A stretch of DNA of 64,000 bases from Vibrio splendidus (GTDB lineage Bacteria > Pseudomonadota > Gammaproteobacteria > Enterobacterales > Vibrionaceae), in contig NZ_MCUN01000051.1 in NCBI RefSeq assembly GCF_002873455.1, positions 1 through 64,000 of the forward strand, given 5' to 3'. Shown one piece after another: positions 7,501-16,916 of the stretch; within the stretch, counting starts at the first letter, position 1, and every line of letters starts with the position of its first letter. The notes under the pieces are model-generated. The model was not told the DNA's origin. It did no database searches and worked only from the letters and a program-made list of their open reading frames with translations. The position numbers were made by a program, and so were the translations under genes.

Positions 7501-8223
7501 ATGGAAAGCCCAATTGTCACACTCACACATGCCAGCAAAAGCTTTGTTGATGGCAAAGATACCCATCACGTGTTGCAAGATGTCGACTTCGCTTTAGCGA
7601 CAGGGGCAAGTGTTGCTTTGACAGGGGCGAGTGGCAGCGGAAAAAGTACGCTGCTGAACGTAATTGCGGGGTTCGAACCTCTATCCAGTGGAACGTTGTG
7701 GCTCGATGACGAGAACACATCAGACTGGAAAGATCCAAAGTGGAGCCGATTCCGCCATCAAAAACTAGGCGTTGTATTTCAACAGTTCAACTTGTTAACC
7801 CCACTCAACGTAAAACAAAACATCGCCTTCCCTCTCCATTTAAATCAACAAAAATGGAGTGACTGGTGCGATTATTTAGTTGATGCATTGAGCATCAGCG
7901 AGCTACTCGAAAGACACGTATCCGCGCTCTCTGGCGGACAACAACAACGAGTGGCAATCGCACGTGCACTAGCTCATAAACCGAAACTGCTGCTTGCAGA
8001 CGAACCCACAGGCAACCTAGACCACAGAGCAGGCATCGAAGTAATGAAACTGCTGAGTGAAATCACGACACAAGGTAACACTGCCGTGCTTTTGGTTACG
8101 CACAGCCCGGAATGCGCCAGCTTTATGCAGACAAAATTGGTTTTAGATGATGGTTGTTTAAAGAACGTAGATTTAAAAAAGGCTCAGTCGCAAAACAGTG
8201 AGCAGCCCTATGAAGCAAGCTAG
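7501..8223 (+). CDS. ABC transporter ATPase (LolD/MacB-type, AttE-like)
   Basis: This 240-aa ATPase belongs to the LolD/MacB class that energises FtsX-fold permeases. Walker A is GASGSGKST (about 41-49), the signature is LSGGQQQRVAIARAL and Walker B is LLLADEPTGNLD. AGGAGAGGAA just before ATG 7501 is a strong ribosome site. Its end overlaps the start of the 850-aa permease gene, so the two are translationally coupled. With the permease and a CrtC/AttH-like lipoprotein it forms an AttEFGH-like cluster. The substrate is unknown; such systems move lipoproteins or lipidic compounds across the envelope rather than import nutrients. Confidence 0.9.
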   Translation: MESPIVTLTHASKSFVDGKDTHHVLQDVDFALATGASVALTGASGSGKSTLLNVIAGFEPLSSGTLWLDDENTSDWKDPKWSRFRHQKLGVVFQQFNLLTPLNVKQNIAFPLHLNQQKWSDWCDYLVDALSISELLERHVSALSGGQQQRVAIARALAHKPKLLLADEPTGNLDHRAGIEVMKLLSEITTQGNTAVLLVTHSPECASFMQTKLVLDDGCLKNVDLKKAQSQNSEQPYEAS

Positions 8224-10762
8224 GTTTGCGAACACCAAGTTCACCCATATCAAACTGACTCTAAATCTGTTCGCGGCGCACTATCGTCAATCACCGCTAC
8301 AAGCTGCGGCGATTCTAATCGGCATTGTTCTGGCGGTGACCTTGTTTGTCGCGGTGCAAGCCATTAACCTCAATGCCAAGCGCAGTTATGCAGAGTCGAC
8401 CGAACAACTTAGCGCCCAAGCGCAGAACCTTATCATTCCACCAGCAGGGCAAAACTATTTATCAGAATCGCTCTACTTCAAGTTAAGACAGAATGGATTA
8501 AGCGCAGCACTGCCCGTGATTGAAGGACGAGTGAGAGACGAACAAGGCCAACGTTGGTCGGTACAAGGCAGTGAGTTGATCGCCGCTCTCACCTCAAGAT
8601 CTCGCTATTCTAGCGACAAGCCAGCCGAAAACGATAGAACGTCAGAAGACAGTCAAAACATATCCTTGTTCGACAGCGCATTACCGCTTCCTCAACTTTT
8701 AGCTGGCAAGCCCATCGTGATGATGAGCCAATCGCAACATCAAAGCTTTGGCGACGTAGACACACTTACTCTCGATGAAATAGTCACCCAAGTTGTGGTA
8801 TTGCCAGATGAATGGCAACTGGGTAGCCGAATGTTGATGGACATTGGGTTCGCTCAGCAACTGCTTAACAAACAAGGGCAACTGAGCTACATCGCTGTTT
8901 TTAATACTAAGAGCGATACTAAGAGCGACACTAACAGCAATACTCAGGATAAGTGGCAAAGCCTCATCGGTGATCAAGGGCAATGGATTTCCAACAACCA
9001 AAGCACGAATCTCGGTTCAATTACCGATAGCTTTCACCTCAATCTCACCGCCATGAGTTTGTTGGCGTTTTTGGTTGGATTATTCATCGCTTACAACGGT
9101 GTGAAATACAGTTTGCTCAAACGAAATCGGCTGTTAGTACAAATTCAGCAAGCCGGGGTTGCGCCAAGCATCGTGTTTTCAGCTCTGTTAGTCGAGCTGA
9201 TCCTTTTAGTCACACTGGGCGCTTCGCTTGGATTCATTCTCGGTATTCAACTCAGCCATTGGCTGCATCCAACCGTCGCAATAACGCTTGAGCAACTTTA
9301 TGGTGCAACACTGCTTCCCGGCACATGGCAGTGGCAATGGTTAGTGCAGGCATTGCTACTCACGTTGGCCGCAACGCTTATCGCGTGTTGGCAACACTTT
9401 AAACAGCGAGTGCGACAACCACTCTCTTCCCATGGTGGTTTCTATCAAGCGCCGGAAACGTCTAACGAGAATCAGTTGTTTGTTGTCGGTACGGCGTTAA
9501 CCATTCTAGCGTTAGCAGGGTTATGGTTGAGCGAACATCACCGCTTCACTATGGCCTGGCTCGGTGTGTTAGTGGTGTCGATTCCCTTGTATCTACCCAA
9601 AACGCTTAGCGTGTTAGCAAATTGGAGCGAAAAGCGCACCCAATCGGGATTAATACAATACCTATTTGCTGAGCTACGTGAACTTATCTCCCCTCTTTCC
9701 CTTGCCATGATGGCGTTGCTTCTCGCGGTTACCGCCAATGTAGGGATGAATACCTTAGTTGGTAGCTTTGAATCCACGTTAAAACAATGGCTTGAACAGC
9801 GCTTACATGCCGATATTTACGTTAGCCCTGCCCAAGGTGAAATAGCAAATGTGGAGCGTGCGTTAGAGCAATTTAAGAACGTTGAAACCGTCTACAAGCA
9901 ATACTACGTCGATGATAACTTGCAGGGCTTACCGACTTTGCTAGGCACTAAAGACAAAGACACACTCGAACAAACCATGGTGTTCCAGTCCCGCGTTGAT
10001 GACTTCTGGCAGCGCTTTTACCAAGGTGAGGTGGTGGCGATCAGCGAACCGACTGCGGTGAAGCTAGGCTTGTCCCTACAAAGCCTACTCAAGCTCGATG
10101 CGATCCAAGACAAAACACTCGTCGTCGGGGCGATTTTCCACGATTACGGCTCACCGAATGGTGAAGTGTTGCTTGCACCTGATTTATGGCTTGAAAGCGG
10201 CTTTACTGACCTACCCACTAGCTTAGGGATCAAAGTCTCTGGCGACCCACAAGTGGTATATGAACAGCTACGCCAACAACTCAATTTGCACCCTAGCCAG
10301 CTTTACGATCAAGCACAGATCAAATCGATCGCTTTGGATATCTTCTCACAAACCTTTGCCATCACTCGGGCGCTTAATGGCGTCACATTAATGGTCGCGG
10401 TGATTGGGTTGTTCTGCGCCTGTTTCATGTTGCTCGATGCACGCAAAGCCGCTATTGCAAGGTTGTATGCGCTCGGCGTTAGCCAGCAAAAATTGATGGC
10501 GATGGTAATCGGGCAAATCGTAGTTCTGGTCACCTTTATTCTGATTATCGCCTTACCACTCGGCGCTATGGTCGGTTATGTATTGACGGACATTGTCACC
10601 CTGCGCGCCTTTGGTTGGAGTTTAAATTACGTATGGAATTGGAGTGACGCACTCAGCATCGCAGCCATCACCATTTTAGTTGCTGTGTTTGCGACCTTGA
10701 TTCCACTGTGGCGTTTGGTCAGCAAACCCGTGGTATCCAGCTTACAGAGCGAGGTGTTGTGA
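8210..10762 (+). CDS. FtsX-domain ABC permease (AttFG-like)
   Basis: This is an 850-aa inner-membrane permease with two FtsX/MacB-type modules. There is a TM near residues 30-50, a periplasmic region, three or four TMs around 280-400, more TMs around 440-530, a second periplasmic region (about 535-710), and three final TMs. One long chain with two FtsX units is typical of lipoprotein-release-like transporters. ATG at 8210 is chosen; an in-frame GTG at 8198 is possible, as neither has a good ribosome site. A short repeated stretch (TKSDTKSDTNSNT) lies in the first periplasmic loop. It overlaps both neighbours. Confidence 0.88.
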   Translation: MKQARFANTKFTHIKLTLNLFAAHYRQSPLQAAAILIGIVLAVTLFVAVQAINLNAKRSYAESTEQLSAQAQNLIIPPAGQNYLSESLYFKLRQNGLSAALPVIEGRVRDEQGQRWSVQGSELIAALTSRSRYSSDKPAENDRTSEDSQNISLFDSALPLPQLLAGKPIVMMSQSQHQSFGDVDTLTLDEIVTQVVVLPDEWQLGSRMLMDIGFAQQLLNKQGQLSYIAVFNTKSDTKSDTNSNTQDKWQSLIGDQGQWISNNQSTNLGSITDSFHLNLTAMSLLAFLVGLFIAYNGVKYSLLKRNRLLVQIQQAGVAPSIVFSALLVELILLVTLGASLGFILGIQLSHWLHPTVAITLEQLYGATLLPGTWQWQWLVQALLLTLAATLIACWQHFKQRVRQPLSSHGGFYQAPETSNENQLFVVGTALTILALAGLWLSEHHRFTMAWLGVLVVSIPLYLPKTLSVLANWSEKRTQSGLIQYLFAELRELISPLSLAMMALLLAVTANVGMNTLVGSFESTLKQWLEQRLHADIYVSPAQGEIANVERALEQFKNVETVYKQYYVDDNLQGLPTLLGTKDKDTLEQTMVFQSRVDDFWQRFYQGEVVAISEPTAVKLGLSLQSLLKLDAIQDKTLVVGAIFHDYGSPNGEVLLAPDLWLESGFTDLPTSLGIKVSGDPQVVYEQLRQQLNLHPSQLYDQAQIKSIALDIFSQTFAITRALNGVTLMVAVIGLFCACFMLLDARKAAIARLYALGVSQQKLMAMVIGQIVVLVTFILIIALPLGAMVGYVLTDIVTLRAFGWSLNYVWNWSDALSIAAITILVAVFATLIPLWRLVSKPVVSSLQSEVL

Positions 10763-11895
10763 TGAATCGACCAATAAGAGTTTTCCTTCTCACACTTGGC
10801 ATCTTGCTCCTTTTAGGGTGCGACGAGTCTACTCAACCATCAGCTCAAAATATGGGTTCGATACTCGGTACTGAAACACAAACCGAGAATGAAACGGCAA
10901 TCGATAAAGCGCAATTTTCTCCGGTAGTAAAAGGTATCGACATCACCTTCCCTGCCGATCACCAAGCACACCCAAGTTTTCGTCATGAATGGTGGTATTT
11001 AACCGCTAACCTTATCGATGAGAATGGCAATGCTCTCGGCGTGCAATGGACACAGTTTCGCTTTGCGGCTGCACCGCAGGACAGTGGCAATGGTACTAAG
11101 AAAACTACGTGGCAAAGTCAACAAATCTACATGGCACACAGTGCAGTCACGAACAAAGACAAACACTACGCCGATGAAAAGTGGTCTCGCGGACAAGACG
11201 AACTCGCGGGTGTCGATTCTTCACCCTTTCGAGTTTACCTTGATGATTGGCAATGGACGTCGACTACCGATGACCTGTTCCCAGCCACATTGAACGCTAG
11301 CTCCGAACAATTTGGATACTCACTCAAGTTAACCAACAACGCGCCTTATCAAAAACAAGGCGAGCAAGGTTACAGCATCAAAAGTGGCGATGGCAAAGTG
11401 GCTTCCTATTACTACAGCCAACCATTCATTAATGTGTCGGGCAACGTAACCATTGATGGCGTCACACATCAGGTTTCCGGTAAAGGTTGGATAGACAGAG
11501 AATGGAGCTCGCAGTTTTTACTCGACTCGCAACAAGGTTGGGATTGGTTTGCGCTAAGACTGAGTGATGAAACCAGCTTGGTGGTGTTTCAACTTCGAAA
11601 CTCAACAACAGGCAAAGCCAGTTATTCCCATGCGAGGTTGATGAATCAAGATGGCTCCGGCATCACAATTAAACAACAAAACATCAGCTTAACCGCCATC
11701 AAGCAAACGGAAATCGATGGACGTGACTACCCAACAGAATGGCAAGTTTCGATTCCAAGTCAGCAAATAGAACTGACCGTCTCGGCACTCGATCCAAATG
11801 CCAAAATGCCGCTGTCGGTTCCCTATTGGGAGGGGCCAATCGTGATTAAGGGTTCTCATTCCGGATCTGGTTATATGGAGTTAACCGGGTATTAA
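10762..11895 (+). CDS. AttH/CrtC-like lipoprotein
   Basis: This 377-aa lipoprotein has a signal peptide ending in LLLLGC, so Cys would be lipidated. The body matches the AttH/CrtC lipocalin-like superfamily (hydroxyneurosporene synthase/carotenoid hydratase fold): HPSFRHEWWYLTANL near the start and GKGWIDREWSSQ in the second half. ATG 10762 overlaps the TGA of the permease. An upstream in-frame start at 10708 would lie inside the permease gene and is rejected. It probably binds or modifies the compound handled by the ABC transporter; no enzymatic role can be assigned. Confidence 0.85.
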   Translation: MNRPIRVFLLTLGILLLLGCDESTQPSAQNMGSILGTETQTENETAIDKAQFSPVVKGIDITFPADHQAHPSFRHEWWYLTANLIDENGNALGVQWTQFRFAAAPQDSGNGTKKTTWQSQQIYMAHSAVTNKDKHYADEKWSRGQDELAGVDSSPFRVYLDDWQWTSTTDDLFPATLNASSEQFGYSLKLTNNAPYQKQGEQGYSIKSGDGKVASYYYSQPFINVSGNVTIDGVTHQVSGKGWIDREWSSQFLLDSQQGWDWFALRLSDETSLVVFQLRNSTTGKASYSHARLMNQDGSGITIKQQNISLTAIKQTEIDGRDYPTEWQVSIPSQQIELTVSALDPNAKMPLSVPYWEGPIVIKGSHSGSGYMELTGY

Positions 11896-11901
11896 TCAAC
11901 A

Positions 11902-11940
11902 AAGCAGCGTAAAGAGCTATCCATCTTTATGCTGCTTCAT
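11902..11940. terminator. Bidirectional terminator (attH-like / yiaV)
   Basis: AAGCAGCGTAAAG (11902-11914) pairs with CTTTATGCTGCTT (11925-11937) with one wobble, between convergent genes. The minus-strand side is followed by TTTGTTGATT. Confidence 0.6.
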
Positions 11941-11970
11941 CACTCAATTCAAAGTTAACAAATGGAAAGA

Positions 11971-13002
11971 TTAAATCGCCAATAAATAGGATTTAACAGA
12001 CGCGAGACGTAAAGTTGCCCCACCAATGATGTCTATAAAACCGAGTATAGGGTAAGGTTTAGACGCACTGATCCATGCTGAACCTGTGGCGCCAATCGGT
12101 ATTTTTTTCATCGTTTCTTCATCAATTTCTAAAATAACCGTTCGGCCAATGGCTGGAGACCCCCTTTGAATGTGCGTCGAAACTCGCTGCTCTTGTGGTA
12201 GTAAATTTCCTTGAGCTTCACCGGTTGCTTTTACTTTACTGTGAACACGAGACCGGAAAATTTGCCCTGGAAAGGTATCAATAAAGAATTCGCTAAACTG
12301 ACCTTTTTCGATATTGGCAAACGCTTGATCAGGGATACGCATTTCAACAAATTTCTTCGATGTATCCCACACATGCAGGGAGCCGACTCGAGACCCATCC
12401 GCAATAAAAACATGAGTGATCATGCCATCAAACGGAGCTCGAACCGTAAGGCGATCAAGGTCAAACATCAAGCTTTGTTTCTTGGCGAGCAAGCCATCTT
12501 TCTTGGCGTGTAACACGTTCAACTCAGCCATAAAAAACTCAACGTTGTCTTGAGTTTCTTCTAACTCTTTAAGGCTGACATGCTGCTCTAGGTTCTGATT
12601 GCGCGACAGGTTTCGCTTAGCTTGGGCCACTTTCACTTCTTGAGCTTCAATGGTTCTTTCAATTTCAATCAGACCAGAATCAACCTCAGAAATCGACGCA
12701 GAGATCAGATCATCTTTGAGAGTGTAAAGCACTTCGCCTTTTTTTACATCGCGATTATGGTCAACGTATATTTTGTCGATATGTTGACCTAGCGCTGGGG
12801 AGAGTACTGCATGAGGTGCTTTAACCGTGGTCGAGTTGGTCAAATCAATCGGCGAATAGAAACGATGACCAACAAACAAACTCACCAGTAACAGCAAGCC
12901 AATGACAACAGACGCAAAGTAATTCTTTGGGGTTCGTTTGAGCACGTTAAATTTGAATAACAACCAAACCACTAATATGTAGGGGAGCATGATCTCTTTC
13001 AT
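11971..13002 (-). CDS. yiaV: HlyD-family membrane fusion protein (YiaV-like)
   Basis: This is a 343-aa periplasmic adaptor. One N-terminal TM (about 16-44) is followed by a lipoyl/barrel-sandwich half (LSPALGQHIDKIYV), a coiled-coil hairpin (about 95-165) and the second half (LTVRAPFDGMITHVFIADGSRV). Adaptors of this type link an inner-membrane partner to outer-membrane export. It overlaps by one base with the DUF3302 gene upstream, the same pairing as E. coli yiaW-yiaV. A decayed copy of its middle part lies at 19694-19865. Confidence 0.87.
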   Translation of the reverse strand: MKEIMLPYILVVWLLFKFNVLKRTPKNYFASVVIGLLLLVSLFVGHRFYSPIDLTNSTTVKAPHAVLSPALGQHIDKIYVDHNRDVKKGEVLYTLKDDLISASISEVDSGLIEIERTIEAQEVKVAQAKRNLSRNQNLEQHVSLKELEETQDNVEFFMAELNVLHAKKDGLLAKKQSLMFDLDRLTVRAPFDGMITHVFIADGSRVGSLHVWDTSKKFVEMRIPDQAFANIEKGQFSEFFIDTFPGQIFRSRVHSKVKATGEAQGNLLPQEQRVSTHIQRGSPAIGRTVILEIDEETMKKIPIGATGSAWISASKPYPILGFIDIIGGATLRLASVKSYLLAI

Positions 13003-13310
13003 TACGAAGCGCCTCTAATCCACTGTTGTAATTTATCCCAGTCCGTCACAATCGCGAGCACCGCAATAACCCAAAGAGGTTTGTAAAACATGCCCAATAT
13101 ACACAACCAAAAAATCAACTTGGCCTGAGCCAAACCACGCTCTTTTGCAAGGTGTTTGGGAATAGAATGGACATACCATAGCTTGCTCAGTGTCCATACA
13201 AGGATGCCCAATGTGACGACCACAATGAACCACATGAACAACGTCGATTCTAGAATGTTGTAGACCGAAGGATACGCATCGTAAACCAAGGTAGTAGGAT
13301 GAATCTTCAT
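13002..13310 (-). CDS. yiaW: DUF3302 inner-membrane protein (YiaW-like)
   Basis: This is a 102-aa protein with two TMs (about 24-46 and 65-88). The stretch HSIPKHLAKERG between them resembles the DUF3302 motif of YiaW. The gene sits directly before yiaV with a one-base overlap, so the two are co-translated and may form a complex. The family's function is unknown. Confidence 0.75.
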   Translation of the reverse strand: MKIHPTTLVYDAYPSVYNILESTLFMWFIVVVTLGILVWTLSKLWYVHSIPKHLAKERGLAQAKLIFWLCILGMFYKPLWVIAVLAIVTDWDKLQQWIRGAS

Positions 13311-13368
13311 ACGATTTCCTAATTTATCATCCCGCCTCTAAGTCAAAGCCATTGGGACTATTCCAATC

Positions 13369-13411
13369 ACTTAAGTACTTATGCACTTATATACTTACGC
13401 ACTTAAGCACT
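13369..13411. repeat. Degenerate octamer tandem repeat
   Basis: Five successive 8-bp units start with ACTTA (ACTTAAGT, ACTTATGC, ACTTATAT, ACTTACGC, ACTTAAGC), followed by ACT. It lies 59 bp before the yiaW start codon, in its promoter region. Confidence 0.75.
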
Positions 13412-13426
13412 GAGCCCGGAATGAAC

Positions 13427-13475
13427 GAAAGAAGCCGCCTATCAATACCCATTGTCATCGGTATCAATAGACGGC
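13427..13475 (-). terminator. Arylsulfatase terminator
   Basis: On the minus strand GCCGTCTATTGATACC pairs with a copy ending in TATTGATAGGCGGC, with G-U wobbles that pair only in the minus-strand RNA. The stem is followed by TTCTTTCGTT. This fits termination of the arylsulfatase transcript. Confidence 0.65.
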
Positions 13476-13482
13476 ATACACA

Positions 13483-15837
13483 TTATTGTTCTAGGTACTT
13501 AACACGAACTTCTTTGATTTTACCGTCAAATTTGAACGGCATATCATCATAGTAAGCTTGTGATACTGGCGAGCCTAAATCAGAGCCAATATCAAACCCA
13601 TCATTGAATGAGAAGAACGAAGGCGCTGTTTTTGGAACCACACCAGAAGCGAACGTTTCGCCATTCACCTTGATGGTGATATCGAAAGGCGTAAACGGCC
13701 CCGGCTTAGTAGCTTTAGATTCAACCTCTATCGTCACCTCACCTTTTGGCAACACTTTCTCAGATTGGATATGGGTATGTTCCATCAAAAACAGGTTGTA
13801 CTCATAGTTAAGCTTTCCGTCTTTCACGTACACCGTCATACCACCGGAGAATGCACCGACCGCGTAGAGCACACCATTTGTATCAGGGGTAACCACCGCA
13901 TCAAATTCAACGAGCGTAGAACGGTTGCCGACTTTTGGCGCTGCTATTTCAGGGATTCTGGTGATTTCATCAGGATACGTCCATTGCGTATATTTACTCT
14001 CTGGCGCATCTTGTGGACTGTGTGCTGCGGTAGACCATAATGAACCACCAATCGGGAATGCTTTGTTATCCTGCGCTTCTTGTTTGAAAATCGCCTTCAT
14101 TTCTTCCAGTTTTTTAGGGTACTTTTCTGCTAAGTCAACCGCTTGAGACCAGTCTTCATCAATGTGGTAAAGCTCCCATTGGTCAGTGTCTGCGCTCCAT
14201 TCTCTGAATCCTTCAGGCATACCTTGAACCCAAGGAGCTCTAGGACCAAACGCACTCGCAAACCAACCATCATGATAGATACCGCGACTGCCTAAGATCT
14301 CAAAGTATTGGGTTTTCTTTTGCCCATTAGCATCCGCATCGTCAAACGAATAAGTCATGCTTTTACCATCGATTTCATCTTGTACATGACCGTTGACCAC
14401 TTTAGGTGGTGTAATGTCTAGGATGTCGTAGATAGTAGGCGCGATGTCGTTAACGTGGTGAAATTGCGAACGTGGCGTCGCATCGGGTTCAATTTTCGCC
14501 GGCCAACGCACCGCGAGTGGTTGACGTGTGCCACCAAAATGAGCCGCAACTAACTTGGTTGATTTATAAGGTGAGCTTCCAGCCCAAGCCCATGCTGCAT
14601 GCGCCATGTTCTCGAATTTAGGACCGCCTAATTCATCAATTGAACCGACCTTGTTCATCGCTTCTATTTGTTGCTTTGTCGTGGTTGGAATGGCGTTCTG
14701 AGCGAGCAATTCAGCAAGCGTGCCATTTTGTCCTTCCGATGACGCGCCATTATCACCCCACAAGTAGAAGAAGACAGTGTTGTCTTTGTAGCCAAGCTCA
14801 TCGATTTCATCAACCAAACGACCCACTTGAGCATCGGTATGTTCAATAAAGCCCGCGTACACTTCCATCAAACGGGCTTGGAAGGCTTTTTCATCTTCAG
14901 GCACATCGTCCCACGCAGGCATGCTTTCTGGCCTTGGTGTTAACTGCGCGTTTTCAGGAATCCAGCCCATTTTCTTGGCTTTTTCGTATACGTCTTTTCT
15001 GTATTCATCCCAACCAGCGTCGAATTTACCCTTGTACTTATCAGCCCATTCTTTGGTTACATGGTGAGGGCCGTGTGCCGCACCACTAGACCAGTACATC
15101 ATGAAAGGTTTGTCAGGCTGCAAAGACTTGTGTTGGCGCATCCATTTGATCGCTTGATCCGCCAGATCTTCACTCATGTGATAGCCTTCACGGTGGATTT
15201 TTTCTGGATCAACAAACGTGGTGTTTTCCACCATGGTCGGTTCATATTGCGATGCACCTGCACCAACAAACCCATAGAAATATTCAAAGCCGTAACCCGT
15301 AGGCCAATTATCAAAAGGCCCCGCTACAGTGGAATCTAACGGATGAGTGTTGTGCCATTTGCCAAAAGCAGAGGTTGAATAACCATAGTTTTTAAGCACT
15401 TCTGGGAAGGTGGCACTGGTTTTCGGGATAACCCCTGCATAACCATCCCAATCGTTAGCGTATTCTGCAATAACCCCTGCACCCACTCGGTGATGGTTAC
15501 GACCAGTCAGTAATGAAGCTCGCGTAGGCGAACACATCGCTGTCGAATGGAAACGGTTGTAGGAAATACCTTCACCGGAGATTTCATCTAACGTAGGCGT
15601 ATTGATTGGACCGCCGTAGGTCGACGTTTGGCCAGGGCCGACATCATCGATCATCACAATGACGATATTGGGCGCATCTTCAGGTAAATGGTTGGAAACA
15701 GGTCGCTTGTTATGGGTAGATTCAGCAAGAATATGGTTAGCCACCGAGGTTGATGGTTGACTAGGAAACGGTAATACCTCTTGTGCGACAGAACCCGCAG
15801 CAAAACAAGACATCATGATGGCACTAAGCTTTTTCAT
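13483..15837 (-). CDS. Exported arylsulfatase
   Basis: This is a 784-aa type I sulfatase that hydrolyses sulfate esters. A signal peptide (about 1-19, cut near SVAQ) sends it out of the cytoplasm. The active-site motif is C102-SPTR (CxPxR), whose Cys must become formylglycine; D64-D65 in MIDDVG are metal ligands. The catalytic domain runs to about residue 560. A C-terminal region (about 640-780) is beta-rich and may be a carbohydrate-binding or lamin-G-like domain. The nearby radical SAM enzyme is the expected maturase. A putative LysR operator lies about 210 bp upstream. The substrate is probably a sulfated polysaccharide or phenolic, but this is not determined. Confidence 0.93.
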   Translation of the reverse strand: MKKLSAIMMSCFAAGSVAQEVLPFPSQPSTSVANHILAESTHNKRPVSNHLPEDAPNIVIVMIDDVGPGQTSTYGGPINTPTLDEISGEGISYNRFHSTAMCSPTRASLLTGRNHHRVGAGVIAEYANDWDGYAGVIPKTSATFPEVLKNYGYSTSAFGKWHNTHPLDSTVAGPFDNWPTGYGFEYFYGFVGAGASQYEPTMVENTTFVDPEKIHREGYHMSEDLADQAIKWMRQHKSLQPDKPFMMYWSSGAAHGPHHVTKEWADKYKGKFDAGWDEYRKDVYEKAKKMGWIPENAQLTPRPESMPAWDDVPEDEKAFQARLMEVYAGFIEHTDAQVGRLVDEIDELGYKDNTVFFYLWGDNGASSEGQNGTLAELLAQNAIPTTTKQQIEAMNKVGSIDELGGPKFENMAHAAWAWAGSSPYKSTKLVAAHFGGTRQPLAVRWPAKIEPDATPRSQFHHVNDIAPTIYDILDITPPKVVNGHVQDEIDGKSMTYSFDDADANGQKKTQYFEILGSRGIYHDGWFASAFGPRAPWVQGMPEGFREWSADTDQWELYHIDEDWSQAVDLAEKYPKKLEEMKAIFKQEAQDNKAFPIGGSLWSTAAHSPQDAPESKYTQWTYPDEITRIPEIAAPKVGNRSTLVEFDAVVTPDTNGVLYAVGAFSGGMTVYVKDGKLNYEYNLFLMEHTHIQSEKVLPKGEVTIEVESKATKPGPFTPFDITIKVNGETFASGVVPKTAPSFFSFNDGFDIGSDLGSPVSQAYYDDMPFKFDGKIKEVRVKYLEQ

Positions 15838-15960
15838 TCGGACACCTTTGAGAACAGGAATAAACTCCGGCCTACCTGTTGTGCTAAAGACATCCGTACA
15901 CCGTCATTTAGCGAAGCAAAATAGATCAGAGATGTAAAACTCAATGGCGTGGGAACAGAG

Positions 15961-16000
15961 AAAACAGCCTCAGCACCAATGTAGTTTTTCAGTGCTAAGG
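15961..16000 (-). terminator. Terminator of the LysR gene
   Basis: On the minus strand CCTTAGCAC (16000-15992) pairs with GTGCTGAGG (15976-15968), followed by CTGTTTTCT. It separates the LysR operon from the arylsulfatase gene. Confidence 0.6.
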
Positions 16001-16046
16001 TTATTCAAAAGGGGGATATGCAGGTAGAGCGTGGTGTTTATATCAA

Positions 16047-16065
16047 CAATAAATGGGGTTTATAG
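16047..16065. promoter_or_regulatory. Putative LysR operator upstream of arylsulfatase
   Basis: CAATAAATGGGGTTTATAG is a palindrome with one mismatch in the outer arm and contains the T-N11-A core of LysR-type sites. Near-identical sites lie at 18361 and 20111. It sits 210 bp before the sulfatase start and 3 bp after the LysR stop. Confidence 0.6.
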
Positions 16066-16067
16066 TA

Positions 16068-16913
16068 CTAATTCACGCATCTTAGGTGTGCTCGAATAGC
16101 TTCTCTAACTTTTATGTGGTTTTCTGTTTTTTGATAGCGTCGATGGTAAGCCAGACAATATTCCAATGGCTTATGTTCTATCGGGTTTTCTAGTACTTGA
16201 AAATTTAGACGTTCCTGCCAATTGAGAGCAAGATGCCTAGGTACGATCGCAATTCTATCGCTGGTGGTGACATCAAGCAGCATCGCTGAAATTGAATGGG
16301 TCTTGCACTGGATGTTCCTACTTTTCGGACTTTCCAAGCGAATATGCTCAAAACCATCCATTCCTTTCCATTGGGTGGCTAGTGCGACATGCCCCTTTTC
16401 ATAAAATTGATTCCGTGAAATATGATCATGAATTCTTGGATGGTCACGACGACACACAACAACGGTTGATTCACTAAACAAAGGCTCAGTCACTATAGAG
16501 TGGTCTTTTATCATAAATATACCCACTGCTAAATCGACAGATAATGATTTTAGTTGGTGCAGCAATATTTCCTGATCTAATGGAGTATGTTCTATCACCA
16601 TTGACGGTAGAACGGGTAAATTCAAAGCCAGCGCCTCGTTCACATAAACCGAATAAGTAAAACGTTCACTCAAGGCATTTTGTATTTCATCAAACCCAAC
16701 GCGAAATCGAGCGGCTAAACGAATGGCCATCGCGGTCGGTTTCATCGTCCGACCTTCTCGATAAAACAGGGGCTCGCCAATTTCTTGTTCCATTCGCTTT
16801 ATAGATGCGCTCACCGCAGGTTGTGTTATACCTATAGTTTCAGACGCTTTGGTATAAGAATGATATTGGTAAACCTCTAAAAATACTTTTATCAAATTTA
16901 AATCAAAATCCAT
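16068..16913 (-). CDS. LysR-family regulator of the sulfatase island
   Basis: This is a 281-aa LysR-type regulator. The winged HTH is at residues 1-60 (LNLIKVFLEVYQYHSYTKASETIGITQPAVSASIKRMEQEIG), followed by a linker helix and an effector-binding domain (about 90-275). ATG 16913 lies 3 bp after the stop of the radical SAM gene, with AAGG in the end of that gene, so the two form an operon. Three shared palindromes near sulfatase-island genes are its likely binding sites; the inducer may be a sulfate ester or sulfate status. Confidence 0.9.
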   Translation of the reverse strand: MDFDLNLIKVFLEVYQYHSYTKASETIGITQPAVSASIKRMEQEIGEPLFYREGRTMKPTAMAIRLAARFRVGFDEIQNALSERFTYSVYVNEALALNLPVLPSMVIEHTPLDQEILLHQLKSLSVDLAVGIFMIKDHSIVTEPLFSESTVVVCRRDHPRIHDHISRNQFYEKGHVALATQWKGMDGFEHIRLESPKSRNIQCKTHSISAMLLDVTTSDRIAIVPRHLALNWQERLNFQVLENPIEHKPLEYCLAYHRRYQKTENHIKVREAIRAHLRCVN

Positions 16914-16916
16914 GGT

